A DNA stretch of 46,957 nucleotides from Bradyrhizobium frederickii (GTDB lineage: Bacteria; Pseudomonadota; Alphaproteobacteria; Rhizobiales; Xanthobacteraceae). Both the position numbers and the translations under genes were made by a program. The notes under the pieces are model-generated. The model ran no database searches. It saw only the letters and a program-made list of their open reading frames with translations, and was not told the DNA's origin. The DNA is taken from NCBI RefSeq assembly GCF_004570865.1, contig NZ_SPQS01000038.1:1-46957 (forward strand). Reading direction: 5' to 3'. Positions 26,175-35,023 of this stretch are shown in pieces. The number at the start of each line of letters is the position of its first letter. Within the stretch, counting starts at the first letter, position 1.

Positions 26175-27407
26175 ATGCAAAGCGCAATGGTTCTCGGCGG
26201 CGGCATGATCGGTGTCAGCGCCGCGCTGCACCTGCGGCAGCGCGGCTGGGCCGTCACGCTCGTCGACCGCAGGGAGCCGGGTCGCGAGACCAGCTACGGC
26301 AACGCCGGCATGATCCAGGCCGAAGCGGTCCGCCCCTATCCGATGCCGCGCGACCTTGCGACGCTCCTGAAGATCGCGACAGGCCGCACCAACGACGTGC
26401 GCTACAGCCTGTCGTCGCTCCACCGCCACATCGAGCCCCTGCTCCGCTATTGGTGGCACTCGGCGCCGAAACGGCATCGCGACGCGATCGAGGCCTGGGC
26501 GCGACTGATCGCCTACGCGACTTCGGAACACGACATCCTAGTTCGCGAAGCTCATGCCGACAATCTGATCCGCCGCGCCGGCTATCGGGCGCTGTACCGC
26601 AACGCCGCCGACCTGGACCTCTCGATCAAGGCCGCGGAGGAAGACCAGCGCGACTTCGGCGTGAATTTTCGCGTGCTCTCCGGCAGCGAGCTCGCCAAAG
26701 CCGAGCCGATCCTCCGCGACGACCTTCCCGGCGCGATCCATTGGCTCGACACCTGGACCGTCTCCGATCCCGGCGCGCTGGTCACGTCCTATGCCCAGCT
26801 GTTCGAGCGCCTCGGCGGCACCATCGTGCTCGGCGATGCGCAGTCGCTGCAACAGACCGCGAGCGGCTGGTCGGTCGTGACGGACCAGGGGCGCCTCGAC
26901 GCCGCCCACGCCGTCGTGACGCTCGGGCCGTGGTCGCCCGATCTGCTGCACAAGTTCGGCTATCGCATTCCGCTGGTGCGCAAGCGCGGCTACCACATGC
27001 ATTACAGCGGCGGCGCCTCGCTCGACCTACCGCTCGTCGACAAGGGCGGCGGCTACGCCATGGGTCCGATGGCGAAGGGAATCCGCATTACCACCGGCGC
27101 GGAATTGACCGGCATGGACGCGCTCGCCACGCCCGTGCAGCTCGCCAGCGCGGAAAGCTCCGCCCGCGAGCTGATCGATCTCGGCAAGCGCGTCGAGCCG
27201 GATCCGTGGTTCGGCACCCGCCCCTGCACGCCCGACATGCTACCCGTGCTCGGGCAAGCTCCGCGTCATCCCGGCCTGTGGATGAATTTCGGCCACGGCC
27301 ACCAGGGTTTCACCCTGGGACCTGCGACCGGACGCCTGCTCGCCGAAATCATGAGCGGCGAGACGCCGGCGATCGATCCGCTGCCCTATCGGCCGGAGCG
27401 GTTTTAG
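26175..27407 (+). CDS. FAD-dependent D-amino acid dehydrogenase-like oxidoreductase
   Basis: A 410-residue DAO-family flavoenzyme with AGGAGA before ATG 26175. The N-terminal dinucleotide fold reads MVLGGGMIGVSAALHLRQRGWAVTLVDRREPGRETSYGNAG, where the ETSYGNAG phrase is typical of DadA-type enzymes. The C-terminal FAD phrase is GLWMNFGHGHQGFTLGPATGRLLAE. It should oxidise a D-amino acid or similar secondary amine and pass electrons to quinone. It follows the amidase closely on the same strand and is convergent with dctA, with two hairpins between. Confidence 0.88.
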   Translation: MQSAMVLGGGMIGVSAALHLRQRGWAVTLVDRREPGRETSYGNAGMIQAEAVRPYPMPRDLATLLKIATGRTNDVRYSLSSLHRHIEPLLRYWWHSAPKRHRDAIEAWARLIAYATSEHDILVREAHADNLIRRAGYRALYRNAADLDLSIKAAEEDQRDFGVNFRVLSGSELAKAEPILRDDLPGAIHWLDTWTVSDPGALVTSYAQLFERLGGTIVLGDAQSLQQTASGWSVVTDQGRLDAAHAVVTLGPWSPDLLHKFGYRIPLVRKRGYHMHYSGGASLDLPLVDKGGGYAMGPMAKGIRITTGAELTGMDALATPVQLASAESSARELIDLGKRVEPDPWFGTRPCTPDMLPVLGQAPRHPGLWMNFGHGHQGFTLGPATGRLLAEIMSGETPAIDPLPYRPERF

Positions 27408-27419
27408 ATCCAAAAAGCG

Positions 27420-27482
27420 AGGGCTGATCGAGGTTCTCGACCAGCCCTGGCACTTCGAGGTCTGACGGCGCGGCGCGCCGTC
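27420..27482. terminator. Two hairpins between convergent oxidase and dctA genes
   Basis: AGGGCTG at 27420-27426 pairs with CAGCCCT at 27442-27448, with a further TCGAG/CTCGA inner stem. A second hairpin GACGGCGC/GCGCCGTC spans 27464-27482. Both fall in the 84-bp gap between two convergent stops, so they probably end transcription from both sides. Confidence 0.7.
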
Positions 27483-27491
27483 GAATCCAGC

Positions 27492-28826
27492 TCAGTCCGT
27501 CGTGATCGCCGTCTCCATATCGGTCGGATCGATCTGCTTGGCGAGGTTGGCGTTGAGCTTGTCGCGGTCGAGCTCACCCTCCCACCAGGCGACGACCACG
27601 CAGGCGACGCCGTTGCCGCACAGATTGGTCAGAGCGCGGCACTCGCTCATGAACTTGTCGATGCCGAGCACGATCGCCATGCCCGGCACGAGGCGCGGAT
27701 CGACCACAGCCAGCGTCGCCGCCAGCGTGATGAAGCCCGCGCCGGTGATGCCGGAGGCGCCCTTCGAGGTCAGCATCGCCACGACCAGGATCGTGAGCTG
27801 CTGGCTGAAGCTGAGATCGACGCCGAGCGCTTGTGCGATGAACAGCGTCGCCAGCGTCATGTAGATGTTGGTGCCGTCGAGGTTGAACGAGTAACCCGTG
27901 GGTACCACGAGGCCGACCACCGACTTGGAGCAGCCGAGCCGCTCCAGCTTCTCCATCATGGACGGCAACGCGCTCTCCGAGGAGGACGTGCCGAGCACGA
28001 TCAGCAGCTCGTCCTTGATGTAGGCCAGGAACTTGAAGATCGAGAAGCCGGCCAGGCGCGCGATGATGCCGAGCACGACGAACACGAACAAGGCCGCGGT
28101 GACGTAGAAGGTCGCGATCAGCCCGATCAGGTTGAGGATCGCACCGGTGCCGAACTTGCCGATGGTGTAGGCCATCGCACCGAACGCGCCGATCGGCGCG
28201 GCGCGCATCACGATAGAGATGACGCCGAAGACCGCATGGGCGGCGTCGTCGATGAAGCTGCGGATGGTGTGGCCGCGTTCGCCGAGACTCATGAGCGCGA
28301 AGCCGAACAGCACCGCGAACAGCAGCACCTGCAGGATCTCGCCTTGCGCGAAGGCACCGACCACGGTGTCCGGAATGATGTGCAGCACGAAATCGACGGA
28401 CTTCTGCGCCTTGGCCTGGTCCGCAAACTTGGAAACCGCCTCCGCACTTGCCGCCGCATTGCCGAAGCCTGCGCCCGGCTTGACGAGATTGCCGACGACG
28501 AGGCCGAGCACCAGGGCGAAGGTCGAGACGACCTCGAAATAGACCAGCGCCTTGACGCCGATGCGGCCGACCTTCTTGGCATCCTGGATGTGGGCGATGC
28601 CGGAGACGACGGTGCAGAAGATGATCGGCGCGATCACCATCTTGATCAGCTTGATGAAGCCGTCGCCGAGGGCCTTGATCCATTCATTCGTAGCGACCGT
28701 AGGCCAGAGCCAGCCGACCAGGGCGCCGAGCACAATGGCGATCAGCACCTGGACGTAGAGAACCTTGTACCACGGCTTTGCTGCGGGCGGCGCGATCGGC
28801 GCCCCCACCATCGTTGTGGTCGTCAT
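27492..28826 (-). CDS. dctA: C4-dicarboxylate transporter DctA
   Basis: A 444-residue sodium or proton:dicarboxylate symporter (DAACS family). Start 28826 (MTTTTMVGAP) has GGGGGAG 6-8 nt upstream; the longer MRGSE form is less likely. Family signatures: serine-rich loop GTSSSESALPSMMEKLE, and GYSFNLDGTNIYMTLATLFIAQ carrying the NLDGT motif and substrate/cation residues. The C-terminal transport core has LAVVDPRLVPGMAIVLGIDKFMSECRALTN. It imports succinate, fumarate and malate, the carbon source supplied to nitrogen-fixing bacteroids by the plant. DctB/DctD regulators are not adjacent. bioY is 81 bp upstream on the same strand with a hairpin between. Confidence 0.94.
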   Translation of the reverse strand: MTTTTMVGAPIAPPAAKPWYKVLYVQVLIAIVLGALVGWLWPTVATNEWIKALGDGFIKLIKMVIAPIIFCTVVSGIAHIQDAKKVGRIGVKALVYFEVVSTFALVLGLVVGNLVKPGAGFGNAAASAEAVSKFADQAKAQKSVDFVLHIIPDTVVGAFAQGEILQVLLFAVLFGFALMSLGERGHTIRSFIDDAAHAVFGVISIVMRAAPIGAFGAMAYTIGKFGTGAILNLIGLIATFYVTAALFVFVVLGIIARLAGFSIFKFLAYIKDELLIVLGTSSSESALPSMMEKLERLGCSKSVVGLVVPTGYSFNLDGTNIYMTLATLFIAQALGVDLSFSQQLTILVVAMLTSKGASGITGAGFITLAATLAVVDPRLVPGMAIVLGIDKFMSECRALTNLCGNGVACVVVAWWEGELDRDKLNANLAKQIDPTDMETAITTD

Positions 28827-28849
28827 CGTTTCACTCCCCCTCAAACGCT

Positions 28850-28878
28850 GGGCCAGCCAAGATCAACTTGGCCGGCCC
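28850..28878 (-). terminator. Hairpin between bioY and dctA
   Basis: GGGCC-A-GCCAAG at 28850-28861 pairs with CTTGGC-C-GGCCC at 28867-28878 across a 5-nt loop, 11 bp with one mismatch. No T-run follows on the minus strand, so it may be a weak terminator of bioY or a leader structure of dctA. Confidence 0.45.
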
Positions 28879-28907
28879 TGTCAATTGGAACCGCGAACTT
28901 TCGCGCT

Positions 28908-29525
28908 TTATCGACGGCGCTCGATCAGCCTGCGTGCCGCCGGCATCAACGTCGCGCCAAGCGCATTCTTGACCAGCGAAGCCGCAACGAACGGCACGAT
29001 GCCGACCTGCCAGGCCTTCGCAACGCCGAGCCCGAGACCGAACGCCAGCCAGCCGAAGCCGGCGGCCAGAATGACGATATGGCCAACAGCCATGGCTGCA
29101 AACAGCAGCGCCACGCTGCGATCCCAGCCGCGCTCGGCGAGCCAGCCGGTCACGAAAGCGGCCGCAATGAAACCGAACAGATAGCCTGCGGTCGGGCCAA
29201 TTAGCGGTGCAATTCCACCCACCGGTCCGGCAAAGACCGGCGCGCCAAGCGCGCCCTCGGCGAGGTAGGCGATCATGGTTGCGCTGCCAAGACGCCAGCC
29301 ATAGGCCGCGCCGATCATCAGCACCACCAACGTCTGCAACGTCATGGGCACATAGGGCAGCGGCAGGCTGACCTTGGCCGATAGCGCCATCAATGCCGTG
29401 CCGAGTCCAACCAGCACGACGGCACGCACTGCGCCGACGGTTTCGCCCGGCCGGGTTGGCCACATCAAAGCGGCGAGAGAAAAATGTGGCGCAGCAGCAG
29501 TCGGGACGGATCGGTGGTCAGGCAA
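28908..29525 (-). CDS. bioY: BioY biotin transporter substrate-binding component
   Basis: A 205-residue membrane protein with six hydrophobic helices. Family motifs include SLPLPYVPMTLQTLVVLMIGAAYG and GGIAPLIGPTAGYLFGF, typical of BioY, the S component of ECF-type biotin importers. BioM and BioN are not adjacent, so it may work alone or with distant partners. The only suitable start is TTG 29525, with CGGAG 7 nt upstream. It lies 32 bp after the aminotransferase stop on the same strand and is likely in one operon with it. No BioR operator (TTAT-N2-ATAA type) was seen upstream. Confidence 0.92.
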   Translation of the reverse strand: MPDHRSVPTAAAPHFSLAALMWPTRPGETVGAVRAVVLVGLGTALMALSAKVSLPLPYVPMTLQTLVVLMIGAAYGWRLGSATMIAYLAEGALGAPVFAGPVGGIAPLIGPTAGYLFGFIAAAFVTGWLAERGWDRSVALLFAAMAVGHIVILAAGFGWLAFGLGLGVAKAWQVGIVPFVAASLVKNALGATLMPAARRLIERRR

Positions 29526-29557
29526 GTTGAACTCCGGAGCTGGTCGAAAACTGGCGG

Positions 29558-30745
29558 CTATTTAAGCCAGTGAGCGATCCGGTCAACTGCCTCGCGCATC
29601 TCCCCCGGCGAGCGTGCATAAGAAAAGCGAATGAACGATCGGCCGTGGACGGGATCGAAATCGAGGCCGGGCGTAGCCGCAACGCGTGCCTGTTCCAGCA
29701 TCTGCTTGGCGAACTCGAAACTGTCGGAGGTGAAGTCGGAGACGTCGGCATAGAGATAAAATGCACCATCGGCCGGCAGGAATTTGCTGAGGCCCGCCTT
29801 CGGCAATCCCTCGATCAAAATCTGCCGGTTTTCCTGATAGCCGTGCTTGATCGCCTCCATCTCGGCCGCACCGTCGAAGGCGGCCTCCGCCGCGATCTGC
29901 GACAGCGCCGGCACCGAGATCGACAGGTTCTGCTGCAGCCGCTCGATCGGCCGCACCAGGATTTCGGGTACGACCATCCAGCCGACGCGCCAGCCCGTCA
30001 TGCAAAAGTACTTCGAGAACGAGTTGATCACGAGTGCGTGCTCCGACAGCGCGGCGGCGGTGACGGCCGGAAACGCATAATCGAGCCCATGATAAATCTC
30101 GTCCGAGATGAAGCGGATGCCCGCGTCTTCGGCGGCCGCAATCAGCCCGGCGAGCGCTTCGCGGGACATCATTGTCCCCGTCGGATTGGCGGGGCTGCCG
30201 ACCAGCACGCCCTTCAGCGGCGCCTTGCAATGGGCGGCGAGCAATGCCTCGCCGGTGAGCGCATGGCGCGTCTCGTTCGTGGTCTCGATCAGCACCGGCT
30301 CGCAACCGAGCGCGGTCAGGATATGCCGGTAGGGCGGATAACCCGGCACCGTCACGGCGATGCGGTCGCCCGGCTCGAACATCGACAGGAACGCCAGGAT
30401 GAACCCGCCGGAGGAGCCGGTGGTCACCACGATCCGCTCGGGGCTGGCGTCGCAGCCATAGGCGTCGCGATAATGGCGGGCGATGCGCTCGCGCAAGGAG
30501 GGGATTCCGAGCGCGGAGGTATAATCGATCCGCCCGGTCTCGAGCGCCGTATGGGCGGCGGCAATCGCCGTCCTGGGCGCGCCGGCCGCAGGCTGGCCGA
30601 CCTCCATATGGATGACGTGTCCGCCGGCGGCCTCGATTCGGGCCGCCGCGGCCATGACGTCCATCACCATGAACGGGGGAACATCGCTGCGGCGGGAGGG
30701 CACGAGCCACTGCCCCAACCGGTTCCTTAAAGTCGCATCGTGCAT
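29558..30745 (-). CDS. Class I/II pyridoxal-phosphate aminotransferase
   Basis: A 395-residue fold-type I aminotransferase. Landmarks: SSGGFILAFLSMFEPGD (cofactor phosphate loop), GSPANPTGTMMS (Asn), FISDEIYHGLDY (Asp/Tyr), and NSFSKYFCMTGWRVGW with the Schiff-base Lys, then RFSYARS with the carboxylate-binding Arg. This subgroup includes aspartate/alanine-type and aromatic transaminases, and the substrate cannot be fixed from sequence. The neighbouring bioY could suggest a role near biotin or pimelate, but the protein is not BioA or BioF, so I do not assert this. It is divergent from the M48 protease gene. Confidence 0.9.
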   Translation of the reverse strand: MHDATLRNRLGQWLVPSRRSDVPPFMVMDVMAAAARIEAAGGHVIHMEVGQPAAGAPRTAIAAAHTALETGRIDYTSALGIPSLRERIARHYRDAYGCDASPERIVVTTGSSGGFILAFLSMFEPGDRIAVTVPGYPPYRHILTALGCEPVLIETTNETRHALTGEALLAAHCKAPLKGVLVGSPANPTGTMMSREALAGLIAAAEDAGIRFISDEIYHGLDYAFPAVTAAALSEHALVINSFSKYFCMTGWRVGWMVVPEILVRPIERLQQNLSISVPALSQIAAEAAFDGAAEMEAIKHGYQENRQILIEGLPKAGLSKFLPADGAFYLYADVSDFTSDSFEFAKQMLEQARVAATPGLDFDPVHGRSFIRFSYARSPGEMREAVDRIAHWLK

Positions 30746-30792
30746 CGATTTCTGCTATTCGCTGGCGGGCCGGTGCGTCCGGTCCGGGAAAC

Positions 30793-30808
30793 GGGGCGCT
30801 TGCGCCCC
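30793..30808 (+). repeat. Hairpin in the leader between divergent genes
   Basis: GGGGCGC and GCGCCCC flank TT, a compact stem-loop in the 191-bp divergent region between the aminotransferase and the M48 protease genes. Its role is unknown; it would lie in the 5' leader of one of the two. Confidence 0.4.
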
Positions 30809-30936
30809 AGACTGGCCGCATTGTGCGGCTCATAAGGGGAACGGCTCACAAGGGCATATCGCGTATCCGGTCCGCCGCCAATCGCCAAAACCAATCACGA
30901 AAACTGCTTTCCAGACCGTTTGACCAAGACCGTTTG

Positions 30937-32337
30937 ATGTCGCTCCAGATCGCATTGCGCCAGAAGGCTTCCGCCCTCACCGCCCTCGTCACGGCTGCGG
31001 CGATCGCGCTGACGCCGTTCTCCGCCGCGCACGCGCAAGCCAAAGGGCCGCCGGTCCTGCGCGACACCGAGACCGAGCAGCTGCTGCGCGAATATACGCG
31101 CCCGATCCTGCGCGCCGCGGGACTGGAGAAGCAGAACATCCAGATGGTGATCCTCAACGACAGCTCGTTCAACGCGTTCGTCGCCGATGGCCGCCGCATC
31201 TTCGTCAATTACGGCGCGATCCTTCAATCGGAGACGCCGAACCAGATCATCGGCGTGCTCGCGCACGAGACCGGGCATCTGGCCGGCGGCCATCTGTCCA
31301 AGCTGCGCGAGCAGCTCGCCGCCGCCCAGACCCAGATGATCATCGCGATGCTGCTCGGCGCCGGCGCGATCGCCGCGGGCAGCACCCAGCGCAGCAGCAC
31401 AGGCAGTAACGGGCTCGCCAATGCCGGGGCCGCCGCGATCGCCGCTCCCCAGGAGGTGATCCGCCGGTCGCTGCTGTCCTATCAGCGTCAGCAGGAGGAG
31501 AACGCCGACCGCGCCGGCGTGCGATTCCTGACCGCGACCCAGCAATCGCCGAAGGGCATGTACGAGACCTTCAAGCGCTTCACCAGCGAGAGCCTGTTCG
31601 CCGCGCGAGGCGCCGACCCCTATCTCCAGTCGCATCCGATGCCGGCCGAGCGCGTTGCCGCGCTGCAGGAGTTCGCGATCTCCAGCCCCTACTGGAGCAA
31701 GAAGGACGATCCCGCGCTTCAGCTTCGCCACGACATGGTTCGCGCCAAGATATCCGCCTTCATGGAGCGGCCGGAGACGGTCTACCGCCGCTATCCGCAG
31801 TCGAACGACAGCATGCCGGCGCGCTATGCCCGCGCCATCAGCACCTATCTGCACGGCGATTTGCGCAATGCGCTCACCCAGATCGACGCGCTGATCCAGG
31901 TTCAGCCGAACAACCCGTATTTCTACGAGGTGCGCGGCCAGGCCCTGCTGGAAAGCGGCAAGCCGGCCGAGGCGATCCCGGCCCTGCGCAAGGCCGTCGC
32001 ACTCTCGAACAATTCACCCCTCATCGAGATGTTACTTGGGCAGGCTCTGGTTGGAACCGATAATAAGGCCTACACCGACGACGCCGTTCGGATTCTCCGC
32101 GCCGCGGTGGCGCGGGAGCCCGAGGCCATCCTCGGTTACAGCCAGCTCGCGATGGCCTATGGCCGGAAGGGAGATTATGCCGAGGCGGATCTCGCATCGG
32201 CACAGGCCGCTTACTTGCGCGGCGACAACAAGACCGCCCGCGAGCTCGCCACGCGCGCGAAAACCCGCTTTGCCGTCGGCACGCCTGGATGGGTCAAGGC
32301 CGACGATATCGTGGCGGCGAAACCGCCGCGCAACTGA
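30937..32337 (+). CDS. M48 metalloprotease with TPR domain (BepA-like)
   Basis: A 466-residue exported protease. ATG 30937 gives a clean signal peptide (MSLQIALRQKASALTALVTA...AHAQ); upstream in-frame codons would hide it. The M48 domain has HETGH (H110, E111, H114) and the third zinc ligand Glu in QEENADRAGV. From about residue 300 there are TPR repeats (NPYFYEVRGQALLESGKPAEAIPALRKAVA). E. coli BepA, with the same layout, helps assemble LptD and other outer-membrane proteins and degrades stalled ones; the same quality-control role is inferred. The DsbA-like gene follows 95 bp later, which fits since LptD maturation needs disulfides. Confidence 0.93.
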   Translation: MSLQIALRQKASALTALVTAAAIALTPFSAAHAQAKGPPVLRDTETEQLLREYTRPILRAAGLEKQNIQMVILNDSSFNAFVADGRRIFVNYGAILQSETPNQIIGVLAHETGHLAGGHLSKLREQLAAAQTQMIIAMLLGAGAIAAGSTQRSSTGSNGLANAGAAAIAAPQEVIRRSLLSYQRQQEENADRAGVRFLTATQQSPKGMYETFKRFTSESLFAARGADPYLQSHPMPAERVAALQEFAISSPYWSKKDDPALQLRHDMVRAKISAFMERPETVYRRYPQSNDSMPARYARAISTYLHGDLRNALTQIDALIQVQPNNPYFYEVRGQALLESGKPAEAIPALRKAVALSNNSPLIEMLLGQALVGTDNKAYTDDAVRILRAAVAREPEAILGYSQLAMAYGRKGDYAEADLASAQAAYLRGDNKTARELATRAKTRFAVGTPGWVKADDIVAAKPPRN

Positions 32338-32432
32338 CGAGAACGACGCCTGACAGCACGACGTCACGACACCGAGCTTTGACACCCCCCGGGACGTTTC
32401 CCGAAACCTGCTTTGGATAAGAGGATTTGCCT

Positions 32433-33200
32433 ATGCCTTCGCTGCGCCTGCTTGCTCCTGCGTTGTTTGCGCTCGCCATGCTCGGCGCTGCCGCACCCGC
32501 CTCGGCCGACAGCTTCTCCGATACGCAGCGCACCGAGATCGAGAAGATCATCAAGAACTATCTCGTCAGCCATCCCGAAGTGCTCGAGGAGGCCATGGCC
32601 GAACTCAGCAAGCGCCAGGCCGCGGCTGAAACGCAGAAGCACGAGGCCAGCATCGCGCAGAATGCCGATGCGATCTTCAACTCGCCGCGACAGGTCGTAC
32701 TCGGCAACAAGGACGGCGACGTCACCTTCGTCGAATTCTTCGACTACAATTGCGGCTACTGCAAGCGCGCGATGGACGACATGCTGACCATCATGAAGAG
32801 CGATCCGAAGCTGAAGGTCGTGCTGAAGGAGTTTCCGGTGCTGAGCCAGGGCTCGGTCGAAGCGGCGCAGGTCGCGGTCGCCGTGCGGATGCAGGATCCC
32901 ACCGGCAAGAAATATCTCGACTTCCACCAGAAGCTGCTCAGTGGCCGCGGCGCCGCCGACAAGGCACGCGCGCTTCAAGCGGCCAAGGAAGCCGGCCTCG
33001 ACACCGCGCGGATCGAGAAGGATATCGCCAGCCCCGAGGTGCGCGCCACCATCGAGGAGAACTTCAAGCTCGCCGAAGCGATGGGCATGAACGGCACGCC
33101 GAGCTACGTCATCGGCAAGCAGATCGTGATCGGCGCCGTCGGCGTCGAAAGCCTCAGGGAGAAGATCGGCATCGCCCGCTGCGGCAAGGCAACCTGCTGA
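32433..33200 (+). CDS. DsbA-family thiol:disulfide oxidoreductase
   Basis: A 255-residue exported protein. ATG 32433 follows GAGGA by 7 nt; the signal peptide ends at ASADSF. An alpha-helical N-terminal stretch (QRTEIEKIIKNYLVSHPEVLEEAMAELSKRQ) is typical of the Com1/BdbD/ScsC-like DsbA subgroup and may drive oligomerisation. The thioredoxin-like core has CGYC (C107, C110) in FDYNCGYCKRAM and the cis-Pro in NGTPSYVIG. The tail ends CGKATC, adding two more Cys. It should oxidise or isomerise disulfides in the periplasm. It follows the BepA-like protease in the same direction, and a strong terminator follows. Confidence 0.92.
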   Translation: MPSLRLLAPALFALAMLGAAAPASADSFSDTQRTEIEKIIKNYLVSHPEVLEEAMAELSKRQAAAETQKHEASIAQNADAIFNSPRQVVLGNKDGDVTFVEFFDYNCGYCKRAMDDMLTIMKSDPKLKVVLKEFPVLSQGSVEAAQVAVAVRMQDPTGKKYLDFHQKLLSGRGAADKARALQAAKEAGLDTARIEKDIASPEVRATIEENFKLAEAMGMNGTPSYVIGKQIVIGAVGVESLREKIGIARCGKATC

Positions 33201-33232
33201 TCACACGTTTTGCGATACGAGGAAAACGCGAC

Positions 33233-33256
33233 AAGGCCGGCTGCAAAGCCGGCCTT
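33233..33256 (+). terminator. Intrinsic terminator after the dsbA-like gene
   Basis: AAGGCCGGC (33233-33241) pairs with GCCGGCCTT (33248-33256) across TGCAAA, followed by TCTTCTT. It lies 33 bp past the stop codon. Confidence 0.9.
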
Positions 33257-33342
33257 TCTTCTTGCACCGGACGTTGGCGTCTTCGTGCAAAGTCATTCAT
33301 CTGGCGTTCAACAAACAAATGCCGCGGAACAGACGAAGTTCC

Positions 33343-33367
33343 GGAACAACTCAAATCTCCTTTCGTT
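33343..33367 (+). promoter_or_regulatory. EcfG-type (general stress sigma factor) promoter
   Basis: GGAAC at 33343-33347, sixteen bases, then CGTT at 33364-33367: an exact match to the alphaproteobacterial EcfG/SigT consensus GGAAC-N16/17-CGTT. It lies 43 bp upstream of the DUF1236 start codon in the same direction and after the dsbA terminator. Confidence 0.75.
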
Positions 33368-33410
33368 GTCGGCGCGGGCAATGACGCAAAGAACACGTGA
33401 GGAGAATTCG

Positions 33411-34289
33411 ATGTTGAACCGCTTTATGATCTCAGTTGCCGCAGTCGCCCTCGTCGCGGGCGCCGGTCTGGCGAACGCACAAGACAAGGGCCGCGACAGC
33501 GGCGCTGGCTCGCAGCAGATGCAGCATTCGCAGCCGTCAGGCGGTGCCGCCGAGCGCGGCGGCTCGATGGGCCGCGACTCCATGAGCCATGACAAGGGTA
33601 CCGTTGGCCAGGCCGGCGGCGCCAGCAACATGAAGTCCGATCGGACCTCCGACGACAAGTCGGGCGCGATGAAGGACGAGCGGTCTTCCGGCGGTGCGAT
33701 GAACAAGAACGCGGCGGAGGACAAGGCTGGCGCGACCAAGGGCCAGCGCACCGACGATCGCGCGCAGGGTCAGATGGACAAGTCCCAGCAGGACAAGCCC
33801 AAGAGCATGACCCAGGACACCAGCAAGGACACCACCAAGTCCGGCAAGGACCAGAAGGACATGAAGGCTGAGGGCAGCAAGAGCGGCACCTCGACCAACA
33901 GCGCCGAGACTCAGAAGGGCACCGGCACGAGCACCAACCAGAACGCGCAGGGCCAGACCGGCACCAGCAGCACCCAGAACGCGCAGGGCGGCACCTCGTC
34001 CTCGACCACGGTCGGCCAGGCCGGCGCCGCCGCGAAGCTTTCGACCGAGCAGCGGACCCAGATCACCTCGGTGATCCGCGAGGAGCGCGTGGCCCCAGTG
34101 ACCAACGTGAACTTCTCGATCTCGGTTGGCACCCGCGTGCCGCGTGAGGGCATTACCCTTCACGCCCTGCCGTCCCGGGTCGTGACCATCTATCCGGAGT
34201 GGCGGAGCTACAAGTACATCCTGGTCAAGGAAGAGATCGTGATCATCAATCCGGACACCTACGAGATCGTGGCGGTCCTGAACGTCTAA
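33411..34289 (+). CDS. DUF1236 family exported protein
   Basis: A 292-residue protein. ATG 33411 follows GAGGAG; residues 1-23 form a signal peptide ending ANAQ. The middle (about 25-200) is low-complexity, rich in Lys, Ser, Gln, Thr, Gly and Asp, and has repeated phrases such as TNQNAQGQTGTSSTQNAQGG. The C-terminal 80 residues are a DUF1236 domain (LSTEQRTQITSVIREERV ... PEWRSYKYILVKEEIVIINPDTYEIVAVL). The function of DUF1236 is unknown, and the family is common in Bradyrhizobium and relatives. An EcfG-type promoter suggests expression under general stress. A periplasmic or surface location is inferred. Confidence 0.88.
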   Translation: MLNRFMISVAAVALVAGAGLANAQDKGRDSGAGSQQMQHSQPSGGAAERGGSMGRDSMSHDKGTVGQAGGASNMKSDRTSDDKSGAMKDERSSGGAMNKNAAEDKAGATKGQRTDDRAQGQMDKSQQDKPKSMTQDTSKDTTKSGKDQKDMKAEGSKSGTSTNSAETQKGTGTSTNQNAQGQTGTSSTQNAQGGTSSSTTVGQAGAAAKLSTEQRTQITSVIREERVAPVTNVNFSISVGTRVPREGITLHALPSRVVTIYPEWRSYKYILVKEEIVIINPDTYEIVAVLNV

Positions 34290-34310
34290 GGCCGCGACAC
34301 CGGCAAGCTC

Positions 34311-34338
34311 AGGGGGCGGGCAGCAAAGCCCGCCCCCT
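34311..34338 (+). terminator. Intrinsic terminator after the DUF1236 gene
   Basis: AGGGGGCGGGC pairs with GCCCGCCCCCT across AGCAAA, followed by TT. It lies 22 bp after the stop codon. Confidence 0.88.
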
Positions 34339-34517
34339 TTGCGATTGCCGGCAGCCATGGTTCGGACTGGTTAACAAGCAATTTCCGTAGCTTCCGCACA
34401 GATTTTTGCAGCCAGGATGAGGTACCTGAAGGCCCTTCGGAGGTCCTTCAAGGCTTCCCCTGGGACGCTTTGTTACCTATAACCCCGCCACGCCGAAGCA
34501 CCTCTTCCGGGATTGGA

Positions 34518-34985
34518 ATGGCAGAACCCGCAACCGACACGATCCTCGTCCTGAACGGGCCGAACCTCAACATGTTGGGGACGCGCGAGCCGGAGAAGTA
34601 TGGCCACGCGACGCTGGCCGACGTCGAGGCGCTGTGCCGGGAGACGGCGGCGACGTTCGGTCTCACGGCCGATTGCCGGCAGTCCAACCGCGAGGGCGAG
34701 CTGATCGACTTCATCCACGAGGCGCATCGGCGCAAGATGAAGGGCATCATCGTCAATGCCGGCGGCTATTCCCACACCTCGATCGCGCTGCACGACGCGC
34801 TGCTCGCGGTTCAGATCCCGACGGTCGAGGTGCATGTGACCAACATCCACGCCCGCGAGAGCTTTCGTCACCACTCCTATACGGCGCGCGCGGCCTTCGC
34901 CTCGCTCTGTGGTTTCGGCATCGAGGGCTATCGCCTCGCCATCCAGGGCCTTGCCGCCAAGCTTGCCATCAAGCCCAAAGCCTGA
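34518..34985 (+). CDS. aroQ: 3-dehydroquinate dehydratase, type II
   Basis: A 155-residue enzyme of the shikimate pathway that dehydrates 3-dehydroquinate to 3-dehydroshikimate. Motifs: LNGPNLNMLGTREPEKYG (active-site Asn, Arg and Tyr), SNREGELIDFIHEA, NAGGYSHTSIALHDAL, and VEVHVTNIHARESFRHHSYT with the catalytic His. It forms a dodecamer in known members. ATG 34518 gives the usual N-terminus (MAEPATDTILVLNG); the ribosome site is weak. It heads the aroQ-accB-accC run typical of alphaproteobacteria, with a 38-bp gap to accB. Confidence 0.97.
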   Translation: MAEPATDTILVLNGPNLNMLGTREPEKYGHATLADVEALCRETAATFGLTADCRQSNREGELIDFIHEAHRRKMKGIIVNAGGYSHTSIALHDALLAVQIPTVEVHVTNIHARESFRHHSYTARAAFASLCGFGIEGYRLAIQGLAAKLAIKPKA

Positions 34986-35023
34986 AGCTCCCTCATCAAA
35001 ACAGAACATTCGGATCAAACAAC

